A DNA stretch of 42,424 bases from Planctomyces sp. SH-PL62 (lineage in GTDB: Bacteria > Planctomycetota > Planctomycetia > Planctomycetales > Planctomycetaceae): the NCBI GenBank assembly GCA_945905295.1, contig CAMDPX010000038.1, forward strand, positions 1 through 42,424. The letters are read 5' to 3'. Of this stretch, positions 24,587 to 34,448 are shown in pieces. The position numbers and the translations under genes are program-made. The notes under the pieces were generated by a model. The model was not told the origin of the DNA. It saw only the letters and a program-made list of their open reading frames with translations, and did no database searches. The first letter of the stretch is position 1. Every line of letters begins with the position of its first letter.

Positions 24587-27500
24587 ATGTTGATTCCCCA
24601 ATGGCTCCAAGGTTTCGCTGGTCGCATTCTGAGAACTCGTCAACGAACGAATTCGTTCGCTCGGCACGGATCGACGGGAGGAACCTCTTTGGCCGCGCGC
24701 GGCGGTTCCTGGATGGTCACATCGCATGGTGCGACTGGCTCGCCGGACTTCAGTCAGATCGTGGAGCAACTGGAAGATCGCTCATTGCTCTCGGCATGGA
24801 TTGCGGAAGGACCAGGCCCCTCGCAGAACGGTCAAGTGGAAGGCATCCTCAACCAAGAGGTTGTCGGCGCGGTGCATGCCGTCGCAGCTCATCCGTCGGA
24901 CGCTGACACGCTCTACATCGGAACGGCCAATGGCGGCATCTGGAAGACAACGAATGCGACATCGGCGAGTCCGACGTGGAGTCCGTTGACCGACAATAAT
25001 GAGTCGTTGTCGATTGGGGCGCTGGAGTTCGACCCAACGGATGGAACCAATCAGACGTTGGTGGCAGGCGTCGGAAACTACAGCAGCTTTGCTGGCATCG
25101 GTGGCCCCAAAGCGGGGCTCTTGCGAACCACCGACGGTGGTGCCACTTGGACGCCGCTTGACGGTGGCGGAACGCTCGACGGGAAGAACATCAACGGCGT
25201 GGCCGCGCGCGGCAGTACGATTACCGTGTCCGTGAACTTTGCCGATTCCTTTTCTCCCAATGATGCGGGAATCTTTCGAAGCATCGACACGGGTGCCACT
25301 TTCACGCAGATTTCCAATGGAAATGGAGCGGTGACGGGCCTGCCGGGAGGAGCCACATTTGACGTGGCTGGCGATCCGTCGAATGCGAATACGCTTTACA
25401 CGGCGGTAGTCTCGGCGGACTTCTTTGGCGGATTGAACGGGATCTACAAATCGGTCAACGGCGGAGCCAATTGGTCGAAGATCAGCAACGCCGCGATGGA
25501 TGCTCTGATCATCAGCGACACCACCAACAACATCGAGATCGACGTCGGAAACAGTAACAATGTCTACGTCGGAATCATCAACTTCGGCCAACTCGCCGGG
25601 CTGTTCCGGTCGGGTGATGGCGGTGGCAGCTTTACTCAACTTGATACGCCGGTGACGAACGAAGATGGCACGGACGTTGGCATCAATCCCAGACCGAGAC
25701 GGAACGGCACGCCCGGCGGCCAGGGAGCGACGCACTTCTCGATCGTGGCCGATCCGACAAATGCCAACGTCGTTTATGTGGGTGGAGATCGTCAGCCGCG
25801 AACATTCGGCGACGCCGGCAGCTTCCCGAACTCCCTTGGTGCGAACGATTTTTCGGGCCGCTTGTTCCGCGTCGACGCCAGCTTGGCGATGGGCAGCCAG
25901 GCGGTCGCTTTGACACACGTCAACACGACCAGCAACAGCGCGCCACATGCGGACTCGCGCGATATGGTCTTCGACGCAATCGGCAACCTCATTGAAGTCG
26001 ATGACGGCGGTATCTATCGTCGAACCACGCCGTCGATGAACACCGGCGATTGGTTCTCGGTCATCGGAAATCTGCAAAACGCCGAACAACACGACCTGGC
26101 TTACGACACCCTGTCGAACATTCTCATCAGCGGCAATCAAGACACCGGCACCACCTTTCAACTTGCTGAGGATGGCACGACTTGGTTCAGCCTGCATACC
26201 GGGGACGGCGGCGACGTCGCGGTCGATAATTTCACTTTGGCCGGTTCGAACCAGTCGATTCGTTACACCAGCTTCCAGAATCTGGGAGCGTTTCGTCGGA
26301 CGGTCTGGGACGCCGCCGGGGCTCTTGTCAGCACGGATTTTCCGAATCTCACCGTGATCGGTGGTGGGGCAGCGTTCGAGCCGCAATTCGTGACGCCGAT
26401 CGCTCTGAACGTCGTCGATTCGCAGCGGTTGGTCTTTGTCGGTAGCAACTCGGTTTACGAATCTCTGAATCAAGGCGAGACGATCACCGAGATCAACGAC
26501 GGCGGTATTTTCACCGGAGGCTTCCTGGAAGAATCGGTGGCCTACGGTCATGCGACCAACGCCGATGTGATTTACGTTGGGGTGGAAAGCGATGTGCTGC
26601 TCCGCACGACGGCGGGCGGCACGTTGACCGAAACGGCGACACAGTTTCCGGGCTCCACCGTGTCGGACTTGGTTCTCGACAGCGTCGCCGCGGACGACCA
26701 ATCGGTGTTTGTCGCCGATGACAACTCGGTCTTCATCACGACGGATGCCGGCGGCGGCTGGACGGACATCACAGGCAATCTCGCCGCTCTCGGAGCACTC
26801 GCGTTTGAGACACTCGTGTTTGTGCCAGGAACGGTTGGGAACGCCATCGTGCTCGGCACTCAAACCGGCGTCTACTTTGCGACCAGCGCGAACTTCATGA
26901 GTTGGTCCGAATTGGGGACCGGTCTGCCGAACGCCATCGTTCACGACTTGGTTTACGACGCGGCCGACAATGTTCTCGCCGCGGGCACGCTGGGCCGAGG
27001 TGCGTGGACGCTCAGCAACGCGACAGGCGAGTTGGGGATCGGATCACCGAACCCGCCTGTCTTGAACTTGGACTTTGGCGACGCGCCCGATCCTACCTAT
27101 CCGACGTTGCTGGTGAATGACGGCGCACGCCATGTGGCGATTGGCCCGCGACTCGGAAGCGCGCGCGATTTCGAACTCGACGGTCAACCCAACGCGACCG
27201 CGACGGGCGATGACATCGCCACCGCGCTGAGCACGTACGCCGCCTCGGCGGCCACGTTTAGTTTTGAGGACATCTCGTCGACCGGCACCATTGTCTCACT
27301 CGATGACGACGTTTTCAGTTCGTTGATCGCTCTCCCGTTCAACTTCGACTTCTTCGGAAGCCTGAAGACCGACCTCTTCATCTGCTCCAACGGCTTTCTG
27401 TCATTCTCTGGGGATAGTCCGAGTCTATCCCCGACTTCGATTCCGAACGCCAACACTCCGAACGATTTCATCGCGGGTTGGTGGAATGATCTGAATCCGG

Positions 27501-30328
27501 CTGCCGGCGGTTCGATCACTTTCCAAACGTTGGGGGATCCCGGCAGCCGGCGATTCATTGTGCAGTTCACCGCCATTCCACACTTCCGGGAAGGCAATCC
27601 GGTGACGTTCCAATTCAAGTTGTTCGAAGGCTCGAACAACATCGAGGTGCATTATCTGTCCGTCCCCTCGGACGGTGACCTGCACGTCGCCGGCGTTGAG
27701 AACGCCGCCGGAAATGTGGGGGTGCAGTTCTTCCAAGGGAACAGCTCCTTGCCGTCGAATTCCGCCGTCCTTTACACACCGGCGCCGTTGAGTGACGAAG
27801 GTGGTGTCACGTTTTTGTCGTCATTGCTGGCGAGTCCTTCGGCCGCCACCACGGCCTCCGTCGCGATTGATTTACAGAACGCGAACCCGACCTCCAACCT
27901 CCTGGATGCCTGGCTCGACCTCAACCACGACGGCGATTGGGACGACCTCAATGAACAGATTCTGGTCTCTTTCAACTTGGGGACAACCAACGGCCGGCAA
28001 GTCGTCCAGTTCACGATTCCGCGAGACACCGGAACGAACGTCGAAGCGGGGACGACGTTCGCACGCTTCCGTTTGAGCACGGGAGGAGAACTGCTCCCCA
28101 CCGGGTTCGCCGGCAATGGCGAGGTCGAGGATTATCAGGTCACGATCACGCAGACGGGCGGCACCAACACCGTCGATTTGCTGCCCGGCAACACGATTCT
28201 TGATCTCTTCAACGGCAACGTTCGCGTGCGCGATGCGGTCACCGGTGCGGTCATTTCAAGTGTCCCGATCACCGAGACCACCAATTTGGTCTTCAACGGC
28301 GCGGCGAACGACGACGACACGTTGACGCTCGATTTTTCGACCGGGAATCCCCTTCCGGCGGGCGGACTGACCTTCAATGGCGGAGCCGACGGTAACGACA
28401 AGCTGACCGTGATTGGCGACAACCGTGATGACTCGGTGAATTACACACCCGGCTCGGTCAACGGATCAGGCACATTGTCTTTCAACGACGGTACGAACAG
28501 TCGCACGATCACGTTTACGGGATTGGAACCGGTCGACATCACGGCCATGGCGTCCGTGACGGTCAGCGGCTCGTCCGGTGCGGACCTCTACACGTTGACG
28601 AATGGCGTCGATGCGACGATGGGCGGAGCCAATGCGGCGTTCGTCGTGTCGGGCACGCGAAACGGCGTGACGATCGAGTCCGCTCACATTTTTAACGTTG
28701 ACTCATTGACGATCGACACCGGCGCGGGCAACGACAAGTTGACGGTCGATTTTTCGAACGGGAATCCGCCTCCGCCAGGCATTGTGAATTTCAATGGCGG
28801 AGCCGGCGGCAACGACAAGCTGGCCGTGATTGGCGACGCCATCGATGACTCGGTGAATTACACACCCGGCTTGGTCACCGGCTCAGGCACGTTGACCAAC
28901 AACGACGGCACGAACAATCGAACGCTCACGTTTACGGGATTGGAACCGGTCGACATCACAGGCATGGCGTCCGTGACGGTCAGTGGCTCGTCCGGCGCGG
29001 ACAACTACACGTTGTCGAACGGCGTCGACACGACGATGACCGGACTCATTCCGGCCATTGTGGTGTCGGGCACTCGGAGCGGTGTGACGATCGAGTCTGC
29101 TCACGTTTTTAATGTGGGTTCATTGACGATCGACACGGGAGCCGGCAATGACACCATCAGCGCGTCCGCCATCAATCGGGCTGTTGTGCTCAACGGCGGA
29201 GCTGGTAACGACACGCTCACCGGAGGGACCGGTAACGACACGCTCAGTGGCGGTGCCGGCAAGGATTCTCTGAACGGTGGCGCGGGCATCGACACGGTTG
29301 CCGAAACAACGGCCAATGACGTGATGATGCTCACGAACACACAACTGACCGGAAACGGGACCGACAGACTGACCAACATCGAACGTGCCCTGCTCAGCGG
29401 TACGGCGGGGAACGAAACGCTGGATGCGTCGGCCTTCACGCTCGGCAACGTCACGCTGTTGGGTGGCGCGGGCAACGACACACTGATCGGCGGCGCGTTT
29501 ACTGGAGCCGCCGACGGCGATGAACTCAACGATTCTCTGGATGGCGGCGCGGGAGTCGATGTGGCGCGGCAATTCTCTTCGGCCATGCTGCAGGATTTCA
29601 CTGCCGACACCAATGTCGTCCGCGGCGCGGGCAATGACCGATGGACGTTGATCGAGGGCCTGCATTTCATTGGCATCGGCAACGCAAAAATGAAGCTCGA
29701 TGCCTTGGAGTTCATCGGGAGCGTGACGCTGTCCGGCGGCACCGGCGACGACGAGTTGATCGGTGGCAGTCGTAACAACGTCCTCAACGGCAACGCGGGC
29801 AACGATACTCTGACGGGGGGGAACACTGCGGACATGCTCAGCGGAGGAGCCGGCAACGACAGCCTCGTGGGCAATGGCGGCAGCGATCTGCTCAATGGCC
29901 AAGCCGGCAGCGACACGCTGCGCGGCAACGCGGGTGATGACCACCTGATTGGCGAAGCGGGGAACGACAAACTCTTCGGTGGCAGCGGCAACGATCTCAT
30001 GGATGGGGGCGCGGGCAGCGACGTCCTCACGGGCGAATCCGGCGATGACTCGATCAATGGCGGCGAGGGCAGCGACGCGATCAGCGGCGGAGACGGCAAC
30101 GATTTCCTCAACGGCGGACTCGGCAACGATACGATCCTCGGCGGCAGCGGTGCCGATGTCTTACGAAGCGGTGGCGGGTCTGACCGGCTCGCGGGGGGCA
30201 GCGGCGACGACCGCTTCGTGGCCTCCGGTTCGCGCATCAGCCTGGGCGGAGGGAACGACACTGTCAGCGGCTCAGGTAACACGATCGACGCGCTCTTCAC
30301 CTTTGATTTCGAGAGGCTGCTCGTGTGA
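24587..30328 (+). CDS. Giant exported protein: beta-propeller, GEVED and RTX calcium-binding repeats
   Basis: 1913 residues, ATG 24587 with GAGGAG upstream. There is no classical signal peptide; the N-terminus has an Arg-rich stretch and then EQLEDRSLLS, a motif I associate with large exported planctomycete proteins. Residues about 70-810 contain repeated units such as GGIWKTTNATSASPTWSPL and LLRTTDGGATWTPLDGG, typical of BNR/sortilin-like beta-propellers. Residues about 825-1190 hold an FSFEDISSTGT...SNGFLSF domain and a GEVED domain (GNGEVEDYQV). Two nearly identical 139-residue modules follow, then from about 1520 many GGxGND nonapeptides of RTX type, expected to bind calcium and fold outside the cell. 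Likely a cell-surface or secreted adhesion/structural protein; no enzymatic site was recognised. Confidence 0.93.
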   Translation: MLIPQWLQGFAGRILRTRQRTNSFARHGSTGGTSLAARGGSWMVTSHGATGSPDFSQIVEQLEDRSLLSAWIAEGPGPSQNGQVEGILNQEVVGAVHAVAAHPSDADTLYIGTANGGIWKTTNATSASPTWSPLTDNNESLSIGALEFDPTDGTNQTLVAGVGNYSSFAGIGGPKAGLLRTTDGGATWTPLDGGGTLDGKNINGVAARGSTITVSVNFADSFSPNDAGIFRSIDTGATFTQISNGNGAVTGLPGGATFDVAGDPSNANTLYTAVVSADFFGGLNGIYKSVNGGANWSKISNAAMDALIISDTTNNIEIDVGNSNNVYVGIINFGQLAGLFRSGDGGGSFTQLDTPVTNEDGTDVGINPRPRRNGTPGGQGATHFSIVADPTNANVVYVGGDRQPRTFGDAGSFPNSLGANDFSGRLFRVDASLAMGSQAVALTHVNTTSNSAPHADSRDMVFDAIGNLIEVDDGGIYRRTTPSMNTGDWFSVIGNLQNAEQHDLAYDTLSNILISGNQDTGTTFQLAEDGTTWFSLHTGDGGDVAVDNFTLAGSNQSIRYTSFQNLGAFRRTVWDAAGALVSTDFPNLTVIGGGAAFEPQFVTPIALNVVDSQRLVFVGSNSVYESLNQGETITEINDGGIFTGGFLEESVAYGHATNADVIYVGVESDVLLRTTAGGTLTETATQFPGSTVSDLVLDSVAADDQSVFVADDNSVFITTDAGGGWTDITGNLAALGALAFETLVFVPGTVGNAIVLGTQTGVYFATSANFMSWSELGTGLPNAIVHDLVYDAADNVLAAGTLGRGAWTLSNATGELGIGSPNPPVLNLDFGDAPDPTYPTLLVNDGARHVAIGPRLGSARDFELDGQPNATATGDDIATALSTYAASAATFSFEDISSTGTIVSLDDDVFSSLIALPFNFDFFGSLKTDLFICSNGFLSFSGDSPSLSPTSIPNANTPNDFIAGWWNDLNPAAGGSITFQTLGDPGSRRFIVQFTAIPHFREGNPVTFQFKLFEGSNNIEVHYLSVPSDGDLHVAGVENAAGNVGVQFFQGNSSLPSNSAVLYTPAPLSDEGGVTFLSSLLASPSAATTASVAIDLQNANPTSNLLDAWLDLNHDGDWDDLNEQILVSFNLGTTNGRQVVQFTIPRDTGTNVEAGTTFARFRLSTGGELLPTGFAGNGEVEDYQVTITQTGGTNTVDLLPGNTILDLFNGNVRVRDAVTGAVISSVPITETTNLVFNGAANDDDTLTLDFSTGNPLPAGGLTFNGGADGNDKLTVIGDNRDDSVNYTPGSVNGSGTLSFNDGTNSRTITFTGLEPVDITAMASVTVSGSSGADLYTLTNGVDATMGGANAAFVVSGTRNGVTIESAHIFNVDSLTIDTGAGNDKLTVDFSNGNPPPPGIVNFNGGAGGNDKLAVIGDAIDDSVNYTPGLVTGSGTLTNNDGTNNRTLTFTGLEPVDITGMASVTVSGSSGADNYTLSNGVDTTMTGLIPAIVVSGTRSGVTIESAHVFNVGSLTIDTGAGNDTISASAINRAVVLNGGAGNDTLTGGTGNDTLSGGAGKDSLNGGAGIDTVAETTANDVMMLTNTQLTGNGTDRLTNIERALLSGTAGNETLDASAFTLGNVTLLGGAGNDTLIGGAFTGAADGDELNDSLDGGAGVDVARQFSSAMLQDFTADTNVVRGAGNDRWTLIEGLHFIGIGNAKMKLDALEFIGSVTLSGGTGDDELIGGSRNNVLNGNAGNDTLTGGNTADMLSGGAGNDSLVGNGGSDLLNGQAGSDTLRGNAGDDHLIGEAGNDKLFGGSGNDLMDGGAGSDVLTGESGDDSINGGEGSDAISGGDGNDFLNGGLGNDTILGGSGADVLRSGGGSDRLAGGSGDDRFVASGSRISLGGGNDTVSGSGNTIDALFTFDFERLLV
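28313..29146 (+). repeat. Tandem duplication of a 417-base module inside the RTX gene
   Basis: Two copies offset by exactly 417 bases (139 codons), for example GATTTTTCGA at 28331 and 28748, and GACTCGGTGAA at 28430 and 28847. Both encode the LTFNGGA / NYTPG / TFTGLEPVDIT / SGTRNGVTIESAH pattern. High DNA similarity indicates recent duplication. Confidence 0.88.
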
Positions 30329-30347
30329 TGCGGGCTCGACGCGATCC

Positions 30348-30395
30348 GTAGGTTGGGACTCCGTCCCGACTGGTCGGGACGGAGTCCCAACCTAC
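30348..30395. repeat. GTAG-footed palindrome (family B), intergenic
   Basis: GTAGGTTGGGACTCCGTCCCGAC followed almost immediately by its reverse complement, ending CTAC 30392-30395. It lies 20 bases after the RTX gene stop and may terminate its transcription. Confidence 0.9.
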
Positions 30396-30603
30396 GGGTC
30401 GCGGCTTCCACGTTGCTGGACTTCATCCAACGCGACCTGTAATTTCCTCCGTACTCGCGGCGGCAGGCTGGTTGAGCGGTATGTCTCACAGCCGGTCGAA
30501 TGAGATTCGCAGCGGCGGAGCTACGGAGTTTCGGCCGCTGTTGGTGTTTGGGTCGCGGTTTCTCTGCCGGCCTCAATGTTGAGCGAACGAAGGGATTGGG
30601 CTG

Positions 30604-31359
30604 ATGAACAACCACTCGGAAGGCAAAGGCCAGAACGGCGCGATGATTGAAGCGCGCGGGCTGAGCAAGTTTTACGGGCCGTTCGCGGCGGCACGGGACG
30701 TGAGTTTTTCTGTCCCGAAGGGTGAGGTGACGGCCTTCTTGGGACCGAACGGGGCGGGCAAGTCCACGACCATGAAGCTGCTGACCGGATTCCTGACGCC
30801 GACCGAAGGGACCGCTCGCATCGGTGGCTTTGATGTCGCCGAACATCGCATGGATGCCGTCAAACTGATCGGCTATCTGCCGGAAAATGGGCCGCTGTAT
30901 CACGAGATGACCCCCAAGTCGCTCCTGGAACATCTGGGCCAAGCTCGCGGCATGTCGGGGGAGCACCTCAAGGCTCGGATGGACTTTGTCGCCGACAGGT
31001 GCGCCCTCCGCGCCGTCTGGAGCAAGACCATCGGCAAGCTGTCGCGCGGTTACAAACAACGGGTCGGAATGGCGCAGGCTCTGTTGCACGACCCGGAAGT
31101 GCTGATCCTCGACGAACCGACCAGCGGGCTGGACCCGAATCAAGTTCACGAAGTTCGCGCGCTGATTCACAGTCTCGCGAAGAACAAGACCATCCTGCTT
31201 TCGACGCACATCCTGCGCGAGGTGGAAGCCTGCTGTGACCGAGTCGTGCTGATCAACGCCGGGCGGATCGTCTTCGACGGGACGGTGGCGGAGATGCAAG
31301 GCCCGAAACACGACATGGAAGCTCGCTTCCGTGAATTGACCAATGCACGAATGACGTAA
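30604..31359 (+). CDS. ABC transporter ATP-binding protein, GldA/NatA type
   Basis: 251 residues, ATG 30604 with AGGG nine bases upstream; an in-frame ATG at 30643 is possible. Walker A GPNGAGKST, Q-loop region YLPENGPLY, signature LSRGYKQRV and Walker B VLILDEPTSGLD are complete, followed by STHIL with the switch histidine. The closest group by overall pattern is the ABC-2 exporter ATPase family that includes GldA. It is followed by the permease/GldG fusion and the DUF4340 protein, a conserved trio. Family knowledge: in Bacteroidetes GldAFG supports gliding; elsewhere the substrate is unknown. Read past the TAA stop, the frame continues for about 31 further codons (see findings). Confidence 0.93.
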   Translation: MNNHSEGKGQNGAMIEARGLSKFYGPFAAARDVSFSVPKGEVTAFLGPNGAGKSTTMKLLTGFLTPTEGTARIGGFDVAEHRMDAVKLIGYLPENGPLYHEMTPKSLLEHLGQARGMSGEHLKARMDFVADRCALRAVWSKTIGKLSRGYKQRVGMAQALLHDPEVLILDEPTSGLDPNQVHEVRALIHSLAKNKTILLSTHILREVEACCDRVVLINAGRIVFDGTVAEMQGPKHDMEARFRELTNARMT

Positions 31360-31362
31360 AAC

Positions 31363-31479
31363 GTAGGTCAGCCTTTCCAGGCTGACGGTGCGATATCGAC
31401 TGCCAAAGATAAGAAGAAACTTCTCGACAAGTTCAATGCGTTGTGGAGCAATTGAGTCAGGCTGGAAAGCCTGGCCTAC
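31363..31479. repeat. GTAG-footed REP pair (family A) with a 69-base spacer
   Basis: Left hairpin 31363-31386 (stem AGCCT-TTCC-AGGCT) and right hairpin 31456-31479 (stem AGGCT-TTCC-AGCCT read on the minus strand). GTAG is at both outer ends. The spacer reads in the GldA frame. The right end stops directly before the GAGGAA ribosome-binding site of the next gene. Confidence 0.88.
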
Positions 31480-31491
31480 TGAGGAACGACC

Positions 31492-34362
31492 ATGCTGCGA
31501 AGTCACGTGATCAAAGCCGTCTTCTGGCGGAATCTGGCGAGCTACTTTTCGGGCATCCTGGGCTATCTGTTTATTCTCGTCTTCGTCGTGGCTTGCGCGG
31601 CGACGGCGTTCAGCCCGCGGTTCTTCACCAACAATCTGGCGACGCTCGACCAGCTCAGCGATTTCTTTCCGATGCTGCTGCTGTTCATCGTCCCCGCAGT
31701 GACGATGACCTCGTGGGCGGAAGAGCGGCGGCAAGGGACCGACGAATTGCTGTTCACGCTCCCGGCCACTGACTTCGAGATCTTGCTTGGCAAGTATCTG
31801 GCAATGCTGGCGGTCTACACGATCGCGCTGGCGTTCTCCGGCTTCAACTTGTTCGTGCTGGAAAAATACGCGGACCCGGATTGGGGTCTGCTGTTCACGA
31901 CCTATGTGGGTTACTGGCTGGCGGGAGGCACGCTGTTGGCCGCCGGCATGTTTGCCTCCGTGCTGACAAACAGCATGACCGTCGCGTTCGTGCTGGGAGT
32001 CGTGGTCTGCATTGTTCCGGTCTTCGGTGACAAGCTGGCCTTCTTCTCCGTCGAAGCGGTTCCCTTCGCCTGGGTGTTGGGAATCGCGATGATTGGCATC
32101 GCGGTGGTCATCCAATTCTTATTGACCACCCCCAACCGCGCGACCGTTTACACGTTGGCGGGAGTGGGCGGTTTTCTCAGTGTCAGCTCATTGGCTTGGT
32201 TCGCCGTGAAGGCGTCCGGCGGCAAGATCGAATTCGCGCCGGCCGACTTTGCTTCCTTCGGTCTGGGCGAGCAGTTGCGGGACTTTGGCTTGGGACTTAT
32301 CACGCTGACGAGCCTGGTCTACTTCGTGTCGTTGACGTCGTTTTTGCTGTACCTCAACTCGATCCTGATCGGCAAGCGGCATTGGAGCGGCGGCCGAGAA
32401 GGGGCAACGATGGGAATGCAGTTCGTAGTCCGCTCGGTGTCGCTGGCGGTCGCCTTGGTCAGCGTCAACGTGCTGGTCGTCAAAGTCAGCGAAGCGCTCC
32501 CGCTCAACATTGACGTGACCACCGAGAAGCTCTTCACGCTGTCGAAAAGCACGAACGACTTGATTGCTCAGATCACCAAAGACCGGCCGGTGAAAATTCA
32601 AGCCTTCATCTCGTCCGACGTGCCGCGCGAGCAGGTCACGATTCAGAAGCGATTGAAGGGCCTGCTGCGGCAATACGACCGCGCGGGAGGTTCGCGTCTG
32701 GACGTGCGGTTCGTGGATGTCGCACCGTTTACGCCGGAAGCGGAAGAGGCTCGGTTGCTGGGCGTGCAGCCGCTGATGGTCTTCACGGACGAGGACGGCC
32801 GCCGAGGCACGCAAGAAATCTTCATGGGCGTGGTGATCAGCAGCCCCGTGGACGAAGTCGTGGTCCCCGTGTTCGAGGCGGGCACGCCGATCGAATACGA
32901 ATTGACCCGGTCGATTCGCACGGTCGCCAATGAAAAACGTCTGACCGTGGGCATGCTCACGACCGATTCCAAGGTCGCCGGCGGGCTCGATATGGCGACC
33001 TTCCGCCAATCTCCCGAATGGCGCATCCAGACCGAATTGAAGAAACAGTACAAGGTCGAGCAAGTCCCGGCGGACATGCCCATCGACAACAAAAAATACG
33101 ACGTGTTGATGGCGGTCTGCCCCTCGTCGTTGAACGCGCAGCAAATGCAAAACCTTGTGGCGTACGTCAAGCAGGGGAAACCGACGCTGATCTTCGATGA
33201 TCCGCTCCCCTACTTCGACGGTGGCGGACAAAACGCTCCGCGCCTGCCCAAGCCCCGGCCGGGCGGAATGTTTGGCGGCATGAATCAACCGCCGGAACAA
33301 AAGGCGGAAGACGGCAAACTCACCTCGCTGATGCGAGTGCTGGAGATCGTCTGGGACAACGGCCAAGTCGTCTTCGACTTTGCCGGCATCAGCCTGCATC
33401 CCGAATTCGCCAACCAGATCAGTCCCGAACTGGTCTTCATCAGCTCGAAGACCGGTAACCCGAGCGCGATTCATCAGACCAGCCCGGTGACGTCCGGATT
33501 GCAAGAGATTCTGACTTTCTTCCCCGGCGAAATCCGCCAACGCAAAGAGAGCGAATTGAAGTTCGAGGCACTCTTGCGGACCAGCGGAAAATCCGGACTG
33601 CTCCAGTGGGAAGAGATCACCAAGCAAAGCGGCAATCCATTTGGCGGCGGCGGCATCGAGATCGAGCAGAATCCGCCCCGTGCGATTACCAATGAAGCCT
33701 ACACCGTCGCCGCGCACATCACCGGTAAGGACGCCAAGGAACGCAAGGGGGTCAACGCCATCTTCGTCGCGGACTCCGACATCATCAGCAACCAACTGTT
33801 CGGACTGGAAACCAGCCAGCAGCTTCAGAACTTGCGCATCGACAACATCAAGTTCGTGCTCAACTGCGTGGACGTGCTGGCGGGCGAGACCTCGTACATC
33901 GACCTGCGAAAACGACGGCCGCAGCTTCGCACCTTGACCGCCATTCAAGAGGTCTCCACCAAGCTCCGCGAAGATCAAAACAAGGAGCGGGGCCTGGCCG
34001 AGGGTGAAGCCAAAGAGCAATTCGAGAAGGCGCAAAAGCGGCTCGACGACGCCGTGGCCGAAATCGAAAAAGATCCCAGCCTGACTCCCATTCAACGGGC
34101 CCAGAAGATTCAAATCATTCGCGAGACCGAGCAACGCAAAGCGGACGTCGCACGCGCCACCATCGAACGGGAAAAACGCCAGAAGATGGAACGCATCGAA
34201 GCCAAAACCAAGCGGCAGATTCGCGCCTATGAAGATCAGATTCGCTGGTGGTGCATCTTCCTGCCGCCGATCCCGGCGGTGATCCTGGGCATCATCGTGC
34301 TGTCCTCTCGAATCAACGCCGAGCACCGCAACGTCGAAGCCGACCGCCTCGTGAAACGCTAG
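31492..34362 (+). CDS. Fused ABC-2 permease (GldF) and GldG-type auxiliary protein
   Basis: 956 residues, ATG 31492 with GAGGAA upstream. The N-terminal 290 residues hold about eight membrane helices (for example near 17-41, 57-77, 102-124, 131-158, 162-182, 190-211, 219-239, 262-287) and the ABC-2 motif EERRQGTDELLFTLP. A further helix near 307-329 begins the GldG part, whose large extracytoplasmic domain starts with NIDVTTEKLFTLS and continues to about 780. A charged coiled coil (about 800-915) and a final membrane helix (WWCIFLPPIPAVILGIIVL) end the protein. GldF and GldG are separate in Bacteroidetes, so this is a fusion. It probably works with the upstream ATPase. Confidence 0.92.
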   Translation: MLRSHVIKAVFWRNLASYFSGILGYLFILVFVVACAATAFSPRFFTNNLATLDQLSDFFPMLLLFIVPAVTMTSWAEERRQGTDELLFTLPATDFEILLGKYLAMLAVYTIALAFSGFNLFVLEKYADPDWGLLFTTYVGYWLAGGTLLAAGMFASVLTNSMTVAFVLGVVVCIVPVFGDKLAFFSVEAVPFAWVLGIAMIGIAVVIQFLLTTPNRATVYTLAGVGGFLSVSSLAWFAVKASGGKIEFAPADFASFGLGEQLRDFGLGLITLTSLVYFVSLTSFLLYLNSILIGKRHWSGGREGATMGMQFVVRSVSLAVALVSVNVLVVKVSEALPLNIDVTTEKLFTLSKSTNDLIAQITKDRPVKIQAFISSDVPREQVTIQKRLKGLLRQYDRAGGSRLDVRFVDVAPFTPEAEEARLLGVQPLMVFTDEDGRRGTQEIFMGVVISSPVDEVVVPVFEAGTPIEYELTRSIRTVANEKRLTVGMLTTDSKVAGGLDMATFRQSPEWRIQTELKKQYKVEQVPADMPIDNKKYDVLMAVCPSSLNAQQMQNLVAYVKQGKPTLIFDDPLPYFDGGGQNAPRLPKPRPGGMFGGMNQPPEQKAEDGKLTSLMRVLEIVWDNGQVVFDFAGISLHPEFANQISPELVFISSKTGNPSAIHQTSPVTSGLQEILTFFPGEIRQRKESELKFEALLRTSGKSGLLQWEEITKQSGNPFGGGGIEIEQNPPRAITNEAYTVAAHITGKDAKERKGVNAIFVADSDIISNQLFGLETSQQLQNLRIDNIKFVLNCVDVLAGETSYIDLRKRRPQLRTLTAIQEVSTKLREDQNKERGLAEGEAKEQFEKAQKRLDDAVAEIEKDPSLTPIQRAQKIQIIRETEQRKADVARATIEREKRQKMERIEAKTKRQIRAYEDQIRWWCIFLPPIPAVILGIIVLSSRINAEHRNVEADRLVKR

Positions 34363-34371
34363 TGCCGTCAC

Positions 34372-34423
34372 GTAGCGGCCTCGCTCCGCGATGCCGATCC
34401 GAGTCGCGAAACGACTCGGCTAC
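34372..34423. repeat. GTAG-footed palindrome (family H), intergenic
   Basis: GTAGCGGCCTCGCTCCGCGATGCCG (34372-34396) followed by CGAGTCGCGAAACGACTCGGCTAC (34400-34423). The second hairpin pairs well and the first is weaker. GTAG stands at both outer ends. It lies inside the GldFG/DUF4340 operon gap. Confidence 0.8.
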
Positions 34424-34448
34424 ATAAAACCCAAACCGGGCTTGAACC

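Noticed and set aside
24782-26944. 720-codon minus-strand open frame opposite the beta-propeller
   Set aside because: No domain, composition typical of an antisense shadow, and no ribosome-binding site; the plus strand has clear BNR motifs.
29101-32115. 1004-codon open frame on the minus strand opposite the RTX and GldA genes
   Set aside because: It is antisense to well-recognised proteins, low in recognisable domains, and rich in Ser/Pro/Leu as expected from the complement of GGxGND repeats. High GC explains its openness.
32188-34371. 727-codon minus-strand open frame opposite GldFG
   Set aside because: Asp/Arg/His-rich shadow of the permease/GldG gene; the plus-strand gene has membrane helices and family motifs.
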